Positions 24,770 through 32,513 of a DNA stretch of 51,459 nucleotides are shown piece after piece. The position numbers were made by a program, and so were the translations under genes. Under the pieces are notes generated by a model that had not been told where the DNA came from, ran no database searches, and saw only the letters and a program-made list of their open reading frames with translations. Origin of the DNA: CAYMUR01 sp964393615 (GTDB lineage Bacteria; Planctomycetota; Planctomycetia; Pirellulales; Pirellulaceae). Where the stretch lies: the NCBI GenBank assembly GCA_964393615.1, contig CAYMUR010000029.1, forward strand, positions 1 through 51,459. The letters are read 5' to 3'. The first letter of the stretch is position 1; every line of letters starts with the position of its first letter.

Positions 24770-27061
24770 GTGAAAAATCTACTTTTTCAGTGCAGTCTCT
24801 GTCTGCTGGTTGGTTGTGGTGGATCCAGCGCACCGCCTGAACCATCGCCAAGCCCCAAAAATACAGCGGCTCCGTCATCAGCGTTTGGAGGAGGTTCGCC
24901 ACGCGCGTCAATCGCACCCGCCGATAGGTCATCCGTGACAGATGGTTTTGCGGAACAGGGTAGCCGAGCAGGAAACGCCACTGCCACCAGTGACGACAAT
25001 GAAATCCCGGTCCGGTCGAAAAATGTTACCGAATGGACGTTGGAGGATCTGGCATCGGCGCGGGTGGACGGTGACGAACAATTGTTAGAGGCCGTCGAGC
25101 ATTATATCGACAAGCGGGGGGACGAAGACGAAGTCGTCGAGGCGTTGATCGCCATGTTAGCGATCGACCCCGAGCCCGATCCGGAGCCAGAAGAAACACA
25201 AACCGCGACAGGCGCTAGAAGCCCACCAAACGCAGGACCCTACCAGGGATATGGTCCTGCCTCCGGCTTTGGCCCCGGTTTAGCGCGACCTGGTTTCGGT
25301 CGATCTCAAACAACAACACCGCAAAAACACCGTTATGTATCGGCAGAAGTCGCAACCAGCATTCTCGAAGGCCTGGGTAAAAGCAGCTGCACGCTCGCTA
25401 CGGATGCCCTGAAAAAACTTGTTGTCGGCAAACAACCTGCACCCCTTTCTGAACAAGAAATCCTGGAATTGACCATTCGATCACTGGCCACCAAGATAAC
25501 TCCCGAGAGAGAAAAGCTGCTACTTGGTTTGTTCATGAAGCCCGATGTGGCTCAGCCAGTAAAATTTGAAGAAATCGCAGGAACCACAGGATTATATGGC
25601 GGTCCAAGACGCCAGGACCGGGCCATGCGTGGAAATTTTATGGGGCCAAATTTGCATGGACCCAGAAGCGGTCTTTCACGGCGCACTACCCGGCGAGGAA
25701 CTGCCCAGCCCAATACTCCGGAATGGATTCAAGAAGAAGTGCTCTATGCTGCAGGACATCACTTCTCGCAAGAGTCACGTGTCAAGCTGGCTAAATTTTT
25801 AAGTAATCCTGATGTCGTCGTCGAGACGGCACAACTCACCGAAGAGCTTTTGATCGTCGATGATCCACGGAATGATCCCGCGCAAATTCTACTCTTGTTA
25901 AATCCCTTCACTGAACAAGCGACTCGTGAACAGATCGAAGACACCCTGATTCAAAGTTGTAGCAAGAGTTTGCTCGAACTAATGGCCATTGGCGAATCTG
26001 ATATTGGTGCTCAAACTGGTGCACGAGGACGTTTTGGTTTTGGCGGGCCCGCCGCGGGTCAATTCCCTGGTCCCGGTCTCAGAACGGGGCGGGGACAACC
26101 TCCCCTGAACAACGGCCGGCCATCACGACGGTCAAACCGGGACATAAACGCTACTCCCCTTGGTCAGCCTCAAACCCCTACGCCGAAAACCGTTGATCCC
26201 GACAAACGTCGGCAGCAACGGCGGGGGCTGCTGTGGAAGTCCAATGTCGTTAGCATGTTGCATAACGCAATGCAACAGAGGAATTTCGAAGGCGTTGATT
26301 CGCGATTGCCATTGCTGATGGGGACCATCCCGATCACTCCAGCACGGGAAGCACTCAGAAAAGTATTCAGCGAATATGAACGACAAGATCCCAACACGTT
26401 ATTCGACATGGGCATGTTCTCATCGACGACGTTGGATCCGGCAGCCCTCATCTTCGGAAAACAGTTGTATCATCAACTCGAACCAGATACCGGTGGTGCT
26501 GCTGGTACCAATCCCGCAGACACCTGGTCACAACGGATCGATCCTTACGTCGCTGATTTGTGTCAACGATTTTATGCCGCTGCACCAACGACACAATCCG
26601 ATAAGGACAACCAGGCCATTGACAAGCGATTTCCGGCAAGTTTACACGATCGAGGAAAAGCGGTAGCACGTTACGACCTGGTTTGGCCTGACAACGTCAA
26701 CAAATCCTGGAAACGATTTAAGGTTGCACCCCTGCAACTCCATTACATCCGACTGAAAGACGAAGGTGCAGTGGATCGGATGGTTTATTTTTATCGAAAG
26801 AATTATGGTGATTCTCGAGAAACACAAATCAATAATGGCGTTTGGTTTGATGGTTTCGATCCAAAAACACAAATGTCTATCGACGTACGAATCACAGCAC
26901 AGGATGGGAATTTAGGCGTACCGGTCGGTCGTGAAATCAATGCAGGAGGACGGCGAAACGTACAACGCGGTGGCCGAGGTCCCGGTGGACGTGGGGAACG
27001 CAAAACAGTGATCGTCGAAGTGCTTACCGTGACGATTGCCAAGAAAGAGGCTTCTTCCTGA
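24770..27061 (+). CDS. Large Gly/Arg/Pro-rich lipoprotein of unknown function
   Basis: 763 residues from the GTG at 24770, preferred because it puts a short signal peptide ending in the lipobox LVGC (Cys19-20 region) right at the N-terminus; the frame stays open to a GTG at 24680. After the lipid Cys come low-complexity Ser/Pro/Ala residues, an acidic block (DPEPDPEPEE), then helical segments alternating with Gly/Arg/Pro-rich linkers (GFGPGLARPGFGR; GRFGFGGPAAGQFPGPG). A globular C-terminal part (LQLHYIRLKDEGAVDRMVYF) ends in GGRRNVQRGGRGPGGRGERK, which resembles an RGG box. The helical parts may be short HEAT-like repeats. No catalytic motif. Planctomycetes carry many large proteins of this type; it probably sits on the membrane facing the periplasm. 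Confidence 0.7.
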   Translation: MKNLLFQCSLCLLVGCGGSSAPPEPSPSPKNTAAPSSAFGGGSPRASIAPADRSSVTDGFAEQGSRAGNATATSDDNEIPVRSKNVTEWTLEDLASARVDGDEQLLEAVEHYIDKRGDEDEVVEALIAMLAIDPEPDPEPEETQTATGARSPPNAGPYQGYGPASGFGPGLARPGFGRSQTTTPQKHRYVSAEVATSILEGLGKSSCTLATDALKKLVVGKQPAPLSEQEILELTIRSLATKITPEREKLLLGLFMKPDVAQPVKFEEIAGTTGLYGGPRRQDRAMRGNFMGPNLHGPRSGLSRRTTRRGTAQPNTPEWIQEEVLYAAGHHFSQESRVKLAKFLSNPDVVVETAQLTEELLIVDDPRNDPAQILLLLNPFTEQATREQIEDTLIQSCSKSLLELMAIGESDIGAQTGARGRFGFGGPAAGQFPGPGLRTGRGQPPLNNGRPSRRSNRDINATPLGQPQTPTPKTVDPDKRRQQRRGLLWKSNVVSMLHNAMQQRNFEGVDSRLPLLMGTIPITPAREALRKVFSEYERQDPNTLFDMGMFSSTTLDPAALIFGKQLYHQLEPDTGGAAGTNPADTWSQRIDPYVADLCQRFYAAAPTTQSDKDNQAIDKRFPASLHDRGKAVARYDLVWPDNVNKSWKRFKVAPLQLHYIRLKDEGAVDRMVYFYRKNYGDSRETQINNGVWFDGFDPKTQMSIDVRITAQDGNLGVPVGREINAGGRRNVQRGGRGPGGRGERKTVIVEVLTVTIAKKEASS

Positions 27062-27209
27062 AGCAGCCTATCACGTCTGGCTACACTGTATCCTGCAAAA
27101 TAATCCCCAGACTATCTAACAGGCAACTCAGGTACACGTATTTATTTATTTTGCCAAACGAAATCTCTGTCTTGTACCCCGATGTTTTTCACCTGTAGGG
27201 CCAGTCACG

Positions 27210-28763
27210 TTAACCCAATGCGGGCGATTCGGTTTCACTAGCCTCTTCGCCAGCCAGGTAAATCGTCTGCGATGGGAAGGCAAACTCGATATTGGCCTTG
27301 TTAAATCGCTGATAGATTTCCAGGTTGACTTGCTGACTGAAAGCACAATAAGCCCACCAATCCGCCGGATGATACCAGTAGATTACGAACAGGTTCAACG
27401 AAGAGTCATTAAACTCGTTAAAAAAAACACGGGCTGGCAACTCTGGATCCTGACCTTCGTGGTCACGTAACACATCTTCTACAATTTCGATTGCCTGTTG
27501 CAACTTTTCGGCTGACGTGTCGTAGGTCACGCCAAGATTCAGGATGCGACGAATATTGGGCCGCTTTGCCACATTACGAATCGACATATTGGCCAGTTCA
27601 CCGTTGGGCATGGTCACCAGATGACCGTCTAGTGTGCGCAAACGGGTAGAACGAAATCCCACAGTTTCCACCACACCATCGAAATCTTCTACTTGGATAC
27701 GATCTCCCAATTCGAAAGGCCGATCACTGAAAATCATAATCGATCCAAAGAAATTTTTGATCATGTCCTGGGCAGCCAAGCCGATCGCAAGACCACCTAC
27801 GCCCAAGCCGGCAATGACCGAAGTCATCGGCTTGTTGCTGACGATCGTGGCCACCTGCACCAACACCAAAATGACAATGGTAACTCGTAGACTAGTACGA
27901 ATCATGGGCGCCAGCATGTCATCCAGCTTGCTGGTCGTCCTGGCGGCCAAGCCGCTTAGCCATTCGTTGATCACATCTGCCAGACACCAAACCGCATAAC
28001 CGACTGCAGTTGCAAACAAAACGGACCAAAAAGTTTCTACAGCTTCCTGAACAACCGTATTGAGAATCAGAAATCCGAGACCGATCCGCAAGCCGAACAC
28101 CAAAACGACAGGTACGATACCAAACGCCAGTGCGCGTAAAGTCACCGCCGCATAGTGTCGCTGGCGTTTCTCCAGCGAAACCGCCACACGTTGAAAAAAC
28201 AATCGCGCCACCTGACCGGCGATCCAGCTACACAAAATAGACATAAACAATACCACAATCCGCCAATACTCGTTTCCGATTGGTGTCATGTGGCGATACC
28301 ACGGCGGATTTTCTGACACAATCCGTGGTTTGTCTTTCCAATATTCGAACAACTCGTTGATCGGCTCAGCAGTAAACCGCCACCCACCATCCTTGGCACG
28401 AACCATGGTCACATACGCTTGCTGTGCACCCGGAGGATACTTGTACATTTCACCAGCAGATTGGTCCGAGATTTTGGCATAATCAATCCAGGCCATACGA
28501 TCGATGACATCTTTTAACCGTCGGACCGATTGTTGTTTCTCTTCAAAAGAATAGGGTTTGTCCGACCAATCGAGACACGCTACCGCTTGTTCATACTGAT
28601 GATCATTGACGCTCTCCAGAAACGTGCGCATGGTCGCCCGAGGGTTTTCCAGTCCGGCAGGTGGACTGGCTGTCGAATCCTGGGCTGCTAATGGACTTTC
28701 GTCGAACCTAACAATCAGGGCGACAAACAATAACAACAGGATGGGAAAAGAGGGACATTTCAT
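27210..28763 (-). CDS. MscS-family mechanosensitive ion channel
   Basis: 517 residues from the ATG at 28763, which has GGAG eight bases upstream and gives a clean signal peptide (FPILLLLFVALIVRF). A periplasmic N-terminal domain (~30-150) contains NPRATMRTFLESVNDHQYEQ. Then come about five membrane helices, and the MscS core: GVGGLAIGLAAQDMIKNFFG (pore helix with Gly/Ala packing), SIMIFSDRPFELGDRIQV and the beta domain with VGFRSTRLRTLDGHLVTMPN. The cytoplasmic C-terminus (LNLFVIYWYHPAD) is the MscS alpha/beta vestibule. It releases osmolytes on hypo-osmotic shock. Longer than E. coli MscS (286 residues) because of the N-terminal part. Confidence 0.92.
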   Translation of the reverse strand: MKCPSFPILLLLFVALIVRFDESPLAAQDSTASPPAGLENPRATMRTFLESVNDHQYEQAVACLDWSDKPYSFEEKQQSVRRLKDVIDRMAWIDYAKISDQSAGEMYKYPPGAQQAYVTMVRAKDGGWRFTAEPINELFEYWKDKPRIVSENPPWYRHMTPIGNEYWRIVVLFMSILCSWIAGQVARLFFQRVAVSLEKRQRHYAAVTLRALAFGIVPVVLVFGLRIGLGFLILNTVVQEAVETFWSVLFATAVGYAVWCLADVINEWLSGLAARTTSKLDDMLAPMIRTSLRVTIVILVLVQVATIVSNKPMTSVIAGLGVGGLAIGLAAQDMIKNFFGSIMIFSDRPFELGDRIQVEDFDGVVETVGFRSTRLRTLDGHLVTMPNGELANMSIRNVAKRPNIRRILNLGVTYDTSAEKLQQAIEIVEDVLRDHEGQDPELPARVFFNEFNDSSLNLFVIYWYHPADWWAYCAFSQQVNLEIYQRFNKANIEFAFPSQTIYLAGEEASETESPALG

Positions 28764-29084
28764 TTCGGGATCTCCGGGCATGTATCAGTCCAAGCTGATC
28801 CCAGTTTGGCAAATCACACGTATCGAGAAAAGATCGAAACGGATCGGCTATTCAACAATTTCCAGGAGGACAAAGCCCACATCCCAGTAAGTCTCCAGAA
28901 TACTACCCCCAAAAGGACACACAGAAGAATGCCTATTCAACCTGCTATTGGCTGCCGTGTTCCGTGTCAACAAAATGCCCGACTTAGTCTTCCTATTTTC
29001 TCACACCAAAATCAGTAGACATAGCTGCGCCAAGCTTTTCCAGCTGCTTTTTTGCAGCGGTTGCGACAACTCGTTGGCAATTGT
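28764..29084. other. Spacer between mutY and the MscS gene
   Basis: 321 bases between two minus-strand genes. No gene or clear terminator seen; it should carry the promoter of the channel gene unless that is read from mutY. Confidence 0.45.
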
Positions 29085-30209
29085 TTAAACCTGCAAGAGA
29101 ATCTGGTCGAGACGGCTGATTTTCCGGCCCGTCACGCTTAACGGATAGCTGTCCAAATCCGACCAGGTAATCCATTTCTGTCCATCTCGCCGACGGCCGT
29201 CCACTGATTTTGCACAGGAGGTCGTGTAACACTCCAGCGTAATACGATAACGCGTGACTCCGTGCTTGATCGTCTTCACATGGATGGCGGGCTGTATATC
29301 GATCCCAGTTAATTCTCGAATCTTTCGACAGATTTCGCTTTGCTGGTCTACGACATGATTGGCGATCATTTCAAAGCGCGGAAAATCCCAAAGACCTGCC
29401 CAACGTTCGTCCGGTCCACAACGCCGCAAGAGTACTTTTCCACGACGCCACACCACCACAGCTGCTTCTTGTCGATCCTCGTACAAGACTTTCTTCGTAG
29501 TCTTCGGTATCGTCGCTTGTAAATTCCGTGTCCTCGCCGCACAGTGCAGTCGGACCGGACAAACGTCACAAGCCGGTTCGCGCGGCAGGCAGACCAGGCT
29601 GCCTACTTCCATCAAGGCCTGATTGAACAACCCCACTCGGCGCCGCGGTAGAATCTTTTCTGCAAACTCCCATAATAGCCGTTGCCCATGACGATCGGCT
29701 GGATTGCCGCGATAGCCTAACAATCGACAAAACAATCGAATGGTATTGGCTTCCAGAATTGGCTGTCGTTGGTCAAAAGCAATCGACAGAACCGCTCCTG
29801 CCGTGTAACGGCCGATGCCTGGCAAACGCAACAGCTGGTTCATGTCTTCTGGGAATATCCCATCGCATTCATTCACGATCTGCCCCGCGGCGCGGTGCAG
29901 AGCCCTTGCGCGACGGTAATATCCAAGACCTTCCCACAACCGTAACACCTCCTCTTCGGAGGCAGAAGCCAACGCAACAACATCCGGAAATCGCTGCAAA
30001 AACCTGTGGTAGTAAGCTTCTACCGTGACAACCTGGGTTTGTTGCAACATCATTTCACTTACCCAGATTGCATACGGATCACTCGTTCGCCGCCAGGGTA
30101 AATCCCGAGCATTTCTGGCAAACCAACGACTGAGACGTCGCCGAAACGTTTTCCGACAAGTAGCGTCCGACAAGACCGTCGTCTCGTCGTAGGATTGGTC
30201 GACTGGCAT
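29085..30209 (-). CDS. mutY: Adenine DNA glycosylase MutY
   Basis: 374 residues, with AGG six bases before the ATG. It removes adenine mispaired with 8-oxoguanine. Visible features: WVSEMMLQQTQV with catalytic Glu52; the helix-hairpin-helix LPGIGRYTAGAVLSIAF (129-145); the 4Fe-4S ligands C-x6-C-x2-C-x5-C in CLPREPACDVCPVRLHC; and a C-terminal NUDIX-like 8-oxoG-recognition domain from ~residue 245 (EAAVVVWRRGKVLLRR). The catalytic Asp of the E. coli block LDGN is here Glu153 (ILEANTIR), a conservative but unusual change. It ends a minus-strand run including the genes at 30.3-38.4 kb. Confidence 0.93.
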   Translation of the reverse strand: MPVDQSYDETTVLSDATCRKTFRRRLSRWFARNARDLPWRRTSDPYAIWVSEMMLQQTQVVTVEAYYHRFLQRFPDVVALASASEEEVLRLWEGLGYYRRARALHRAAGQIVNECDGIFPEDMNQLLRLPGIGRYTAGAVLSIAFDQRQPILEANTIRLFCRLLGYRGNPADRHGQRLLWEFAEKILPRRRVGLFNQALMEVGSLVCLPREPACDVCPVRLHCAARTRNLQATIPKTTKKVLYEDRQEAAVVVWRRGKVLLRRCGPDERWAGLWDFPRFEMIANHVVDQQSEICRKIRELTGIDIQPAIHVKTIKHGVTRYRITLECYTTSCAKSVDGRRRDGQKWITWSDLDSYPLSVTGRKISRLDQILLQV

Positions 30210-30326
30210 CTGTTACCTGCAGCCCGTTCTTATTATTTACGTTCACACCCAGATTACATAAGCCAACAAGATGGCGCATTTGTCACGTGACAAGGTTTGA
30301 TCAACATTCCAATCGGTGACCGGCCA

Positions 30327-31604
30327 CTACGGCAGCTCCATATTTCGCAACTCATATTTGACCGGCACCCGTAGCATGCCAACAGGTGTCACATAGACAA
30401 AACGGTAATCGGCAGGGCTTTCGTCCAGGACAAACTGATATGCTAATCCAACCGCGTTGACCTCGCGTCGCCAGATTTCATAACCGGCATGTTCAATCTT
30501 TCCATCATGCGGCGTCAGCAAGTATGCCTCGTTATTGACAACCCAACGATAGTGTGACTCCATGACATCTGCTGACCTTTCAAATGTCGCCAGCATTTTG
30601 ACTTCGTAAGTGGCACCATTTTTGCGCATTTGTCTGAAAAGAATCGTCGCACCTGCACTGGTACGTTCTACGTTACGTTCCGTTTCTATTTCATCAAAGA
30701 TGAATGTCTCAACACGACCTGGTAATAAAGCACTAAGCTCACCACGTAGCGAGGCGATTTTCGTCACGTGGCGCTCAGGCAAAACAAAGGGAATGTCCAT
30801 ATCGACAGCCGATAATCCTTGGTGGATTGGAATATCCAGCGACCCTTCCTGCCGAGTCAGGCTAAGTGGGTTGCCCCTTGTATCCTCCGCAAGGATCGTT
30901 TTCAGCGGTTGATGGATGGCAATCGGCAACACACGCGGCTCCCAAAGTATTTCTATCGACAGTTGCAAACCCTGATTTCTCAGGTTACGTAGATCACGAA
31001 TCGTACGAACCTGTGTGGCATCGATACGAAAAATTCCGCTGTATGCCGCTCGGCCTAATGCGAGCCGCTGGCCTTCGTCACGTGACACCACCACCACGGC
31101 ATGTGGCTCACCAGCAAAACTGTATACGGCCAATCCGGCAAGATCCAACACCGCGTCTAACGCATGCCAATAAACGACATTGTTCAGATCAACAGTAATG
31201 GTTGGATCGGTAACATCCCCTCCAAAACGATCACGATAATCAACAACCTTATTGGAAGTCTGTTCCTCTAACGCTGCCAGGGCTGCAGACAGTTTCATCT
31301 CTCCACGCAAGGTAACGCGAGTTGGCTCGATGACTCGCTCGGTAGCTATTCGTTCTAGAGCGCGACGGATTTGACCAAGGCGAACCTTGACTTCCGCCGG
31401 CATAGGGTCATCGGCCCTTGGAAGAAATGGCAGCGCATCCAGGCCCAAAGTAATCAAGTCGTTTCGAGCTGCATCCCTTCGTGACAAATCGTCATCATCC
31501 AGCTGACGGACAAGCCTCCGGACCTGACCTGCGAATTCAGAGTTGTCATCCTGTTCTACCTGGCCGATTACCAATACACTCAATAGTACCCAGGCAACAG
31601 TCAT
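30327..31604 (-). CDS. Exported protein of unknown function
   Basis: 425 residues. GAGAGG precedes the ATG by six bases. Residues 1-15 (MTVAWVLLSVLVIGQ) form a short signal peptide. The next part, VRRLVRQLDDDDLSRRDAAR followed by NDLITLGLDALPFL, resembles a single HEAT-like repeat common in planctomycete secreted proteins. It continues with a secretin/STN-like stretch (LSAALAALEEQTSNKVVDYR then HALDAVLDLAGLAVY), reminiscent of the small domains in TonB receptors and secretins, then a beta-rich C-terminal half. This STN-like reading is tentative. No catalytic residues identified. Confidence 0.7.
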   Translation of the reverse strand: MTVAWVLLSVLVIGQVEQDDNSEFAGQVRRLVRQLDDDDLSRRDAARNDLITLGLDALPFLPRADDPMPAEVKVRLGQIRRALERIATERVIEPTRVTLRGEMKLSAALAALEEQTSNKVVDYRDRFGGDVTDPTITVDLNNVVYWHALDAVLDLAGLAVYSFAGEPHAVVVVSRDEGQRLALGRAAYSGIFRIDATQVRTIRDLRNLRNQGLQLSIEILWEPRVLPIAIHQPLKTILAEDTRGNPLSLTRQEGSLDIPIHQGLSAVDMDIPFVLPERHVTKIASLRGELSALLPGRVETFIFDEIETERNVERTSAGATILFRQMRKNGATYEVKMLATFERSADVMESHYRWVVNNEAYLLTPHDGKIEHAGYEIWRREVNAVGLAYQFVLDESPADYRFVYVTPVGMLRVPVKYELRNMELP

Positions 31605-31666
31605 TGCAAACCTCTCGATTCACCGCACGGCCAAAACATCTCGTCGTTTCTGCGACACCTCATTGT

Positions 31667-32155
31667 TCACAGCCTATTGTCCACAGCCTGATCCTTGGCA
31701 TGGACACTCCACAACCGGTGCCAAACCACAAGTTCAATTCTTTTTGCTTGACCTCTTTTCCATACATCGTCCAGCACATCTTCGGACACATAAATTGGCA
31801 AGGGAGGATCACAGGTCACAGCCACCGCTATGGCATCCGATGGACGTGAGTCAATTTCAGTCAATTCACCATCGTGGCGGACTCGCAACTTGGCATAATA
31901 GGTGTGCTCACGCAGTTCGCTAATGATAACACTGTCTAATTCCGCACCTAGCTGTTCGACGGTGTTCACCAATAGATCATGTGTCAATGGCCGCGGAGAT
32001 TGAAAATCTTTCACGCGACGGTCGATACTGGTAGCCTCAAAAATCCCAATAAGAATCGGAAAAGTGCGATCACCATCGACTTCCTGTAGATAAATTACCT
32101 GCTGATCGTTAATCTCGCTGATAATAATGCGCGATAGTGTCATCTGTACCGGCAT
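31667..32155 (-). CDS. Bifunctional nuclease family protein (DUF151)
   Basis: 162 residues; GAAAGG precedes the ATG. The core LIGIFEATSIDRRV then RPLTHDLLVNTVEQLGAELD and IDSRPSDAIAVAV matches the DUF151/BFN family, whose plant members have RNase and DNase activity; in bacteria the role is mostly untested. The conserved Glu (GIFEA), RP-x-THDL and RPSDAIA are all present. The last ~25 residues are a variable tail. It lies between valS and the secreted-protein gene on the same strand. A 36-codon frame ends three bases before it. Confidence 0.9.
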   Translation of the reverse strand: MPVQMTLSRIIISEINDQQVIYLQEVDGDRTFPILIGIFEATSIDRRVKDFQSPRPLTHDLLVNTVEQLGAELDSVIISELREHTYYAKLRVRHDGELTEIDSRPSDAIAVAVTCDPPLPIYVSEDVLDDVWKRGQAKRIELVVWHRLWSVHAKDQAVDNRL

Positions 32156-32267
32156 GTTTTACCTTTCCGTGACAATCAGATAAGATGCGCTCGGGTGTTT
32201 TAAAATGACGGCATCCTGATCGGTATTCAGACACCATGCATGACGAAGTGTTTCGTTGATTGAATCC

Positions 32268-32273
32268 ATTATA
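32268..32273 (-). promoter_or_regulatory. Candidate -10 box (TATAAT) for the DUF151 gene
   Basis: A consensus TATAAT on the minus strand, 113 bases upstream of the DUF151 start. No good -35 element at 16-18 bases spacing, so the call is weak. If it is a real promoter, transcription starts downstream of the ATG of the 36-codon frame, which would then not be expressed from it. Confidence 0.3.
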
Positions 32274-32401
32274 AAGGTTAATGTAAAAAGACGGCTAGCG
32301 GCAACAAAGCCATTCGGGCAAAACATCAAAATTCTTCCAGGCCACGTTCTCAAAGCAATCTCCCGACAAATTCCAGTGGATTCATACCTGCAATGGAAGG
32401 G

Positions 32402-32444
32402 CAATCGCCCAACAATCGCCCAACAATCGCCCAACAATCGCCCC
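32402..32444. repeat. 11-bp tandem repeat, about 3.9 copies
   Basis: CAATCGCCCAA is repeated three times exactly with a fourth copy ending CAATCGCCCC. On the minus strand, which is transcribed from valS, it reads as GGGCGATTGTT units, four G-triplets with 8-base loops. It starts 70 bases past the valS stop. Confidence 0.92.
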
Positions 32445-32513
32445 AAGGATCCCACCGTTAGAACGACACAACCAGCGACTGCCTGGAGCCTGCTATAACA
32501 CCCTTCAGTCAGT

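Larger units (their letters stand above)
32156..32513. other. Spacer between valS and the DUF151 gene
   Basis: 358 bases. It contains an 11-base tandem repeat (32402-32444), a perfect TATAAT on the minus strand (32273-32268) and a 36-codon minus-strand frame ending three bases before the DUF151 start (32159-32269). No clear terminator behind valS. Confidence 0.5.

Noticed and set aside
32402..32444. Minus-strand G-triplets of the 11-bp repeat as a G-quadruplex
   Set aside because: Loops of eight bases are longer than the usual limit, so folding is doubtful.
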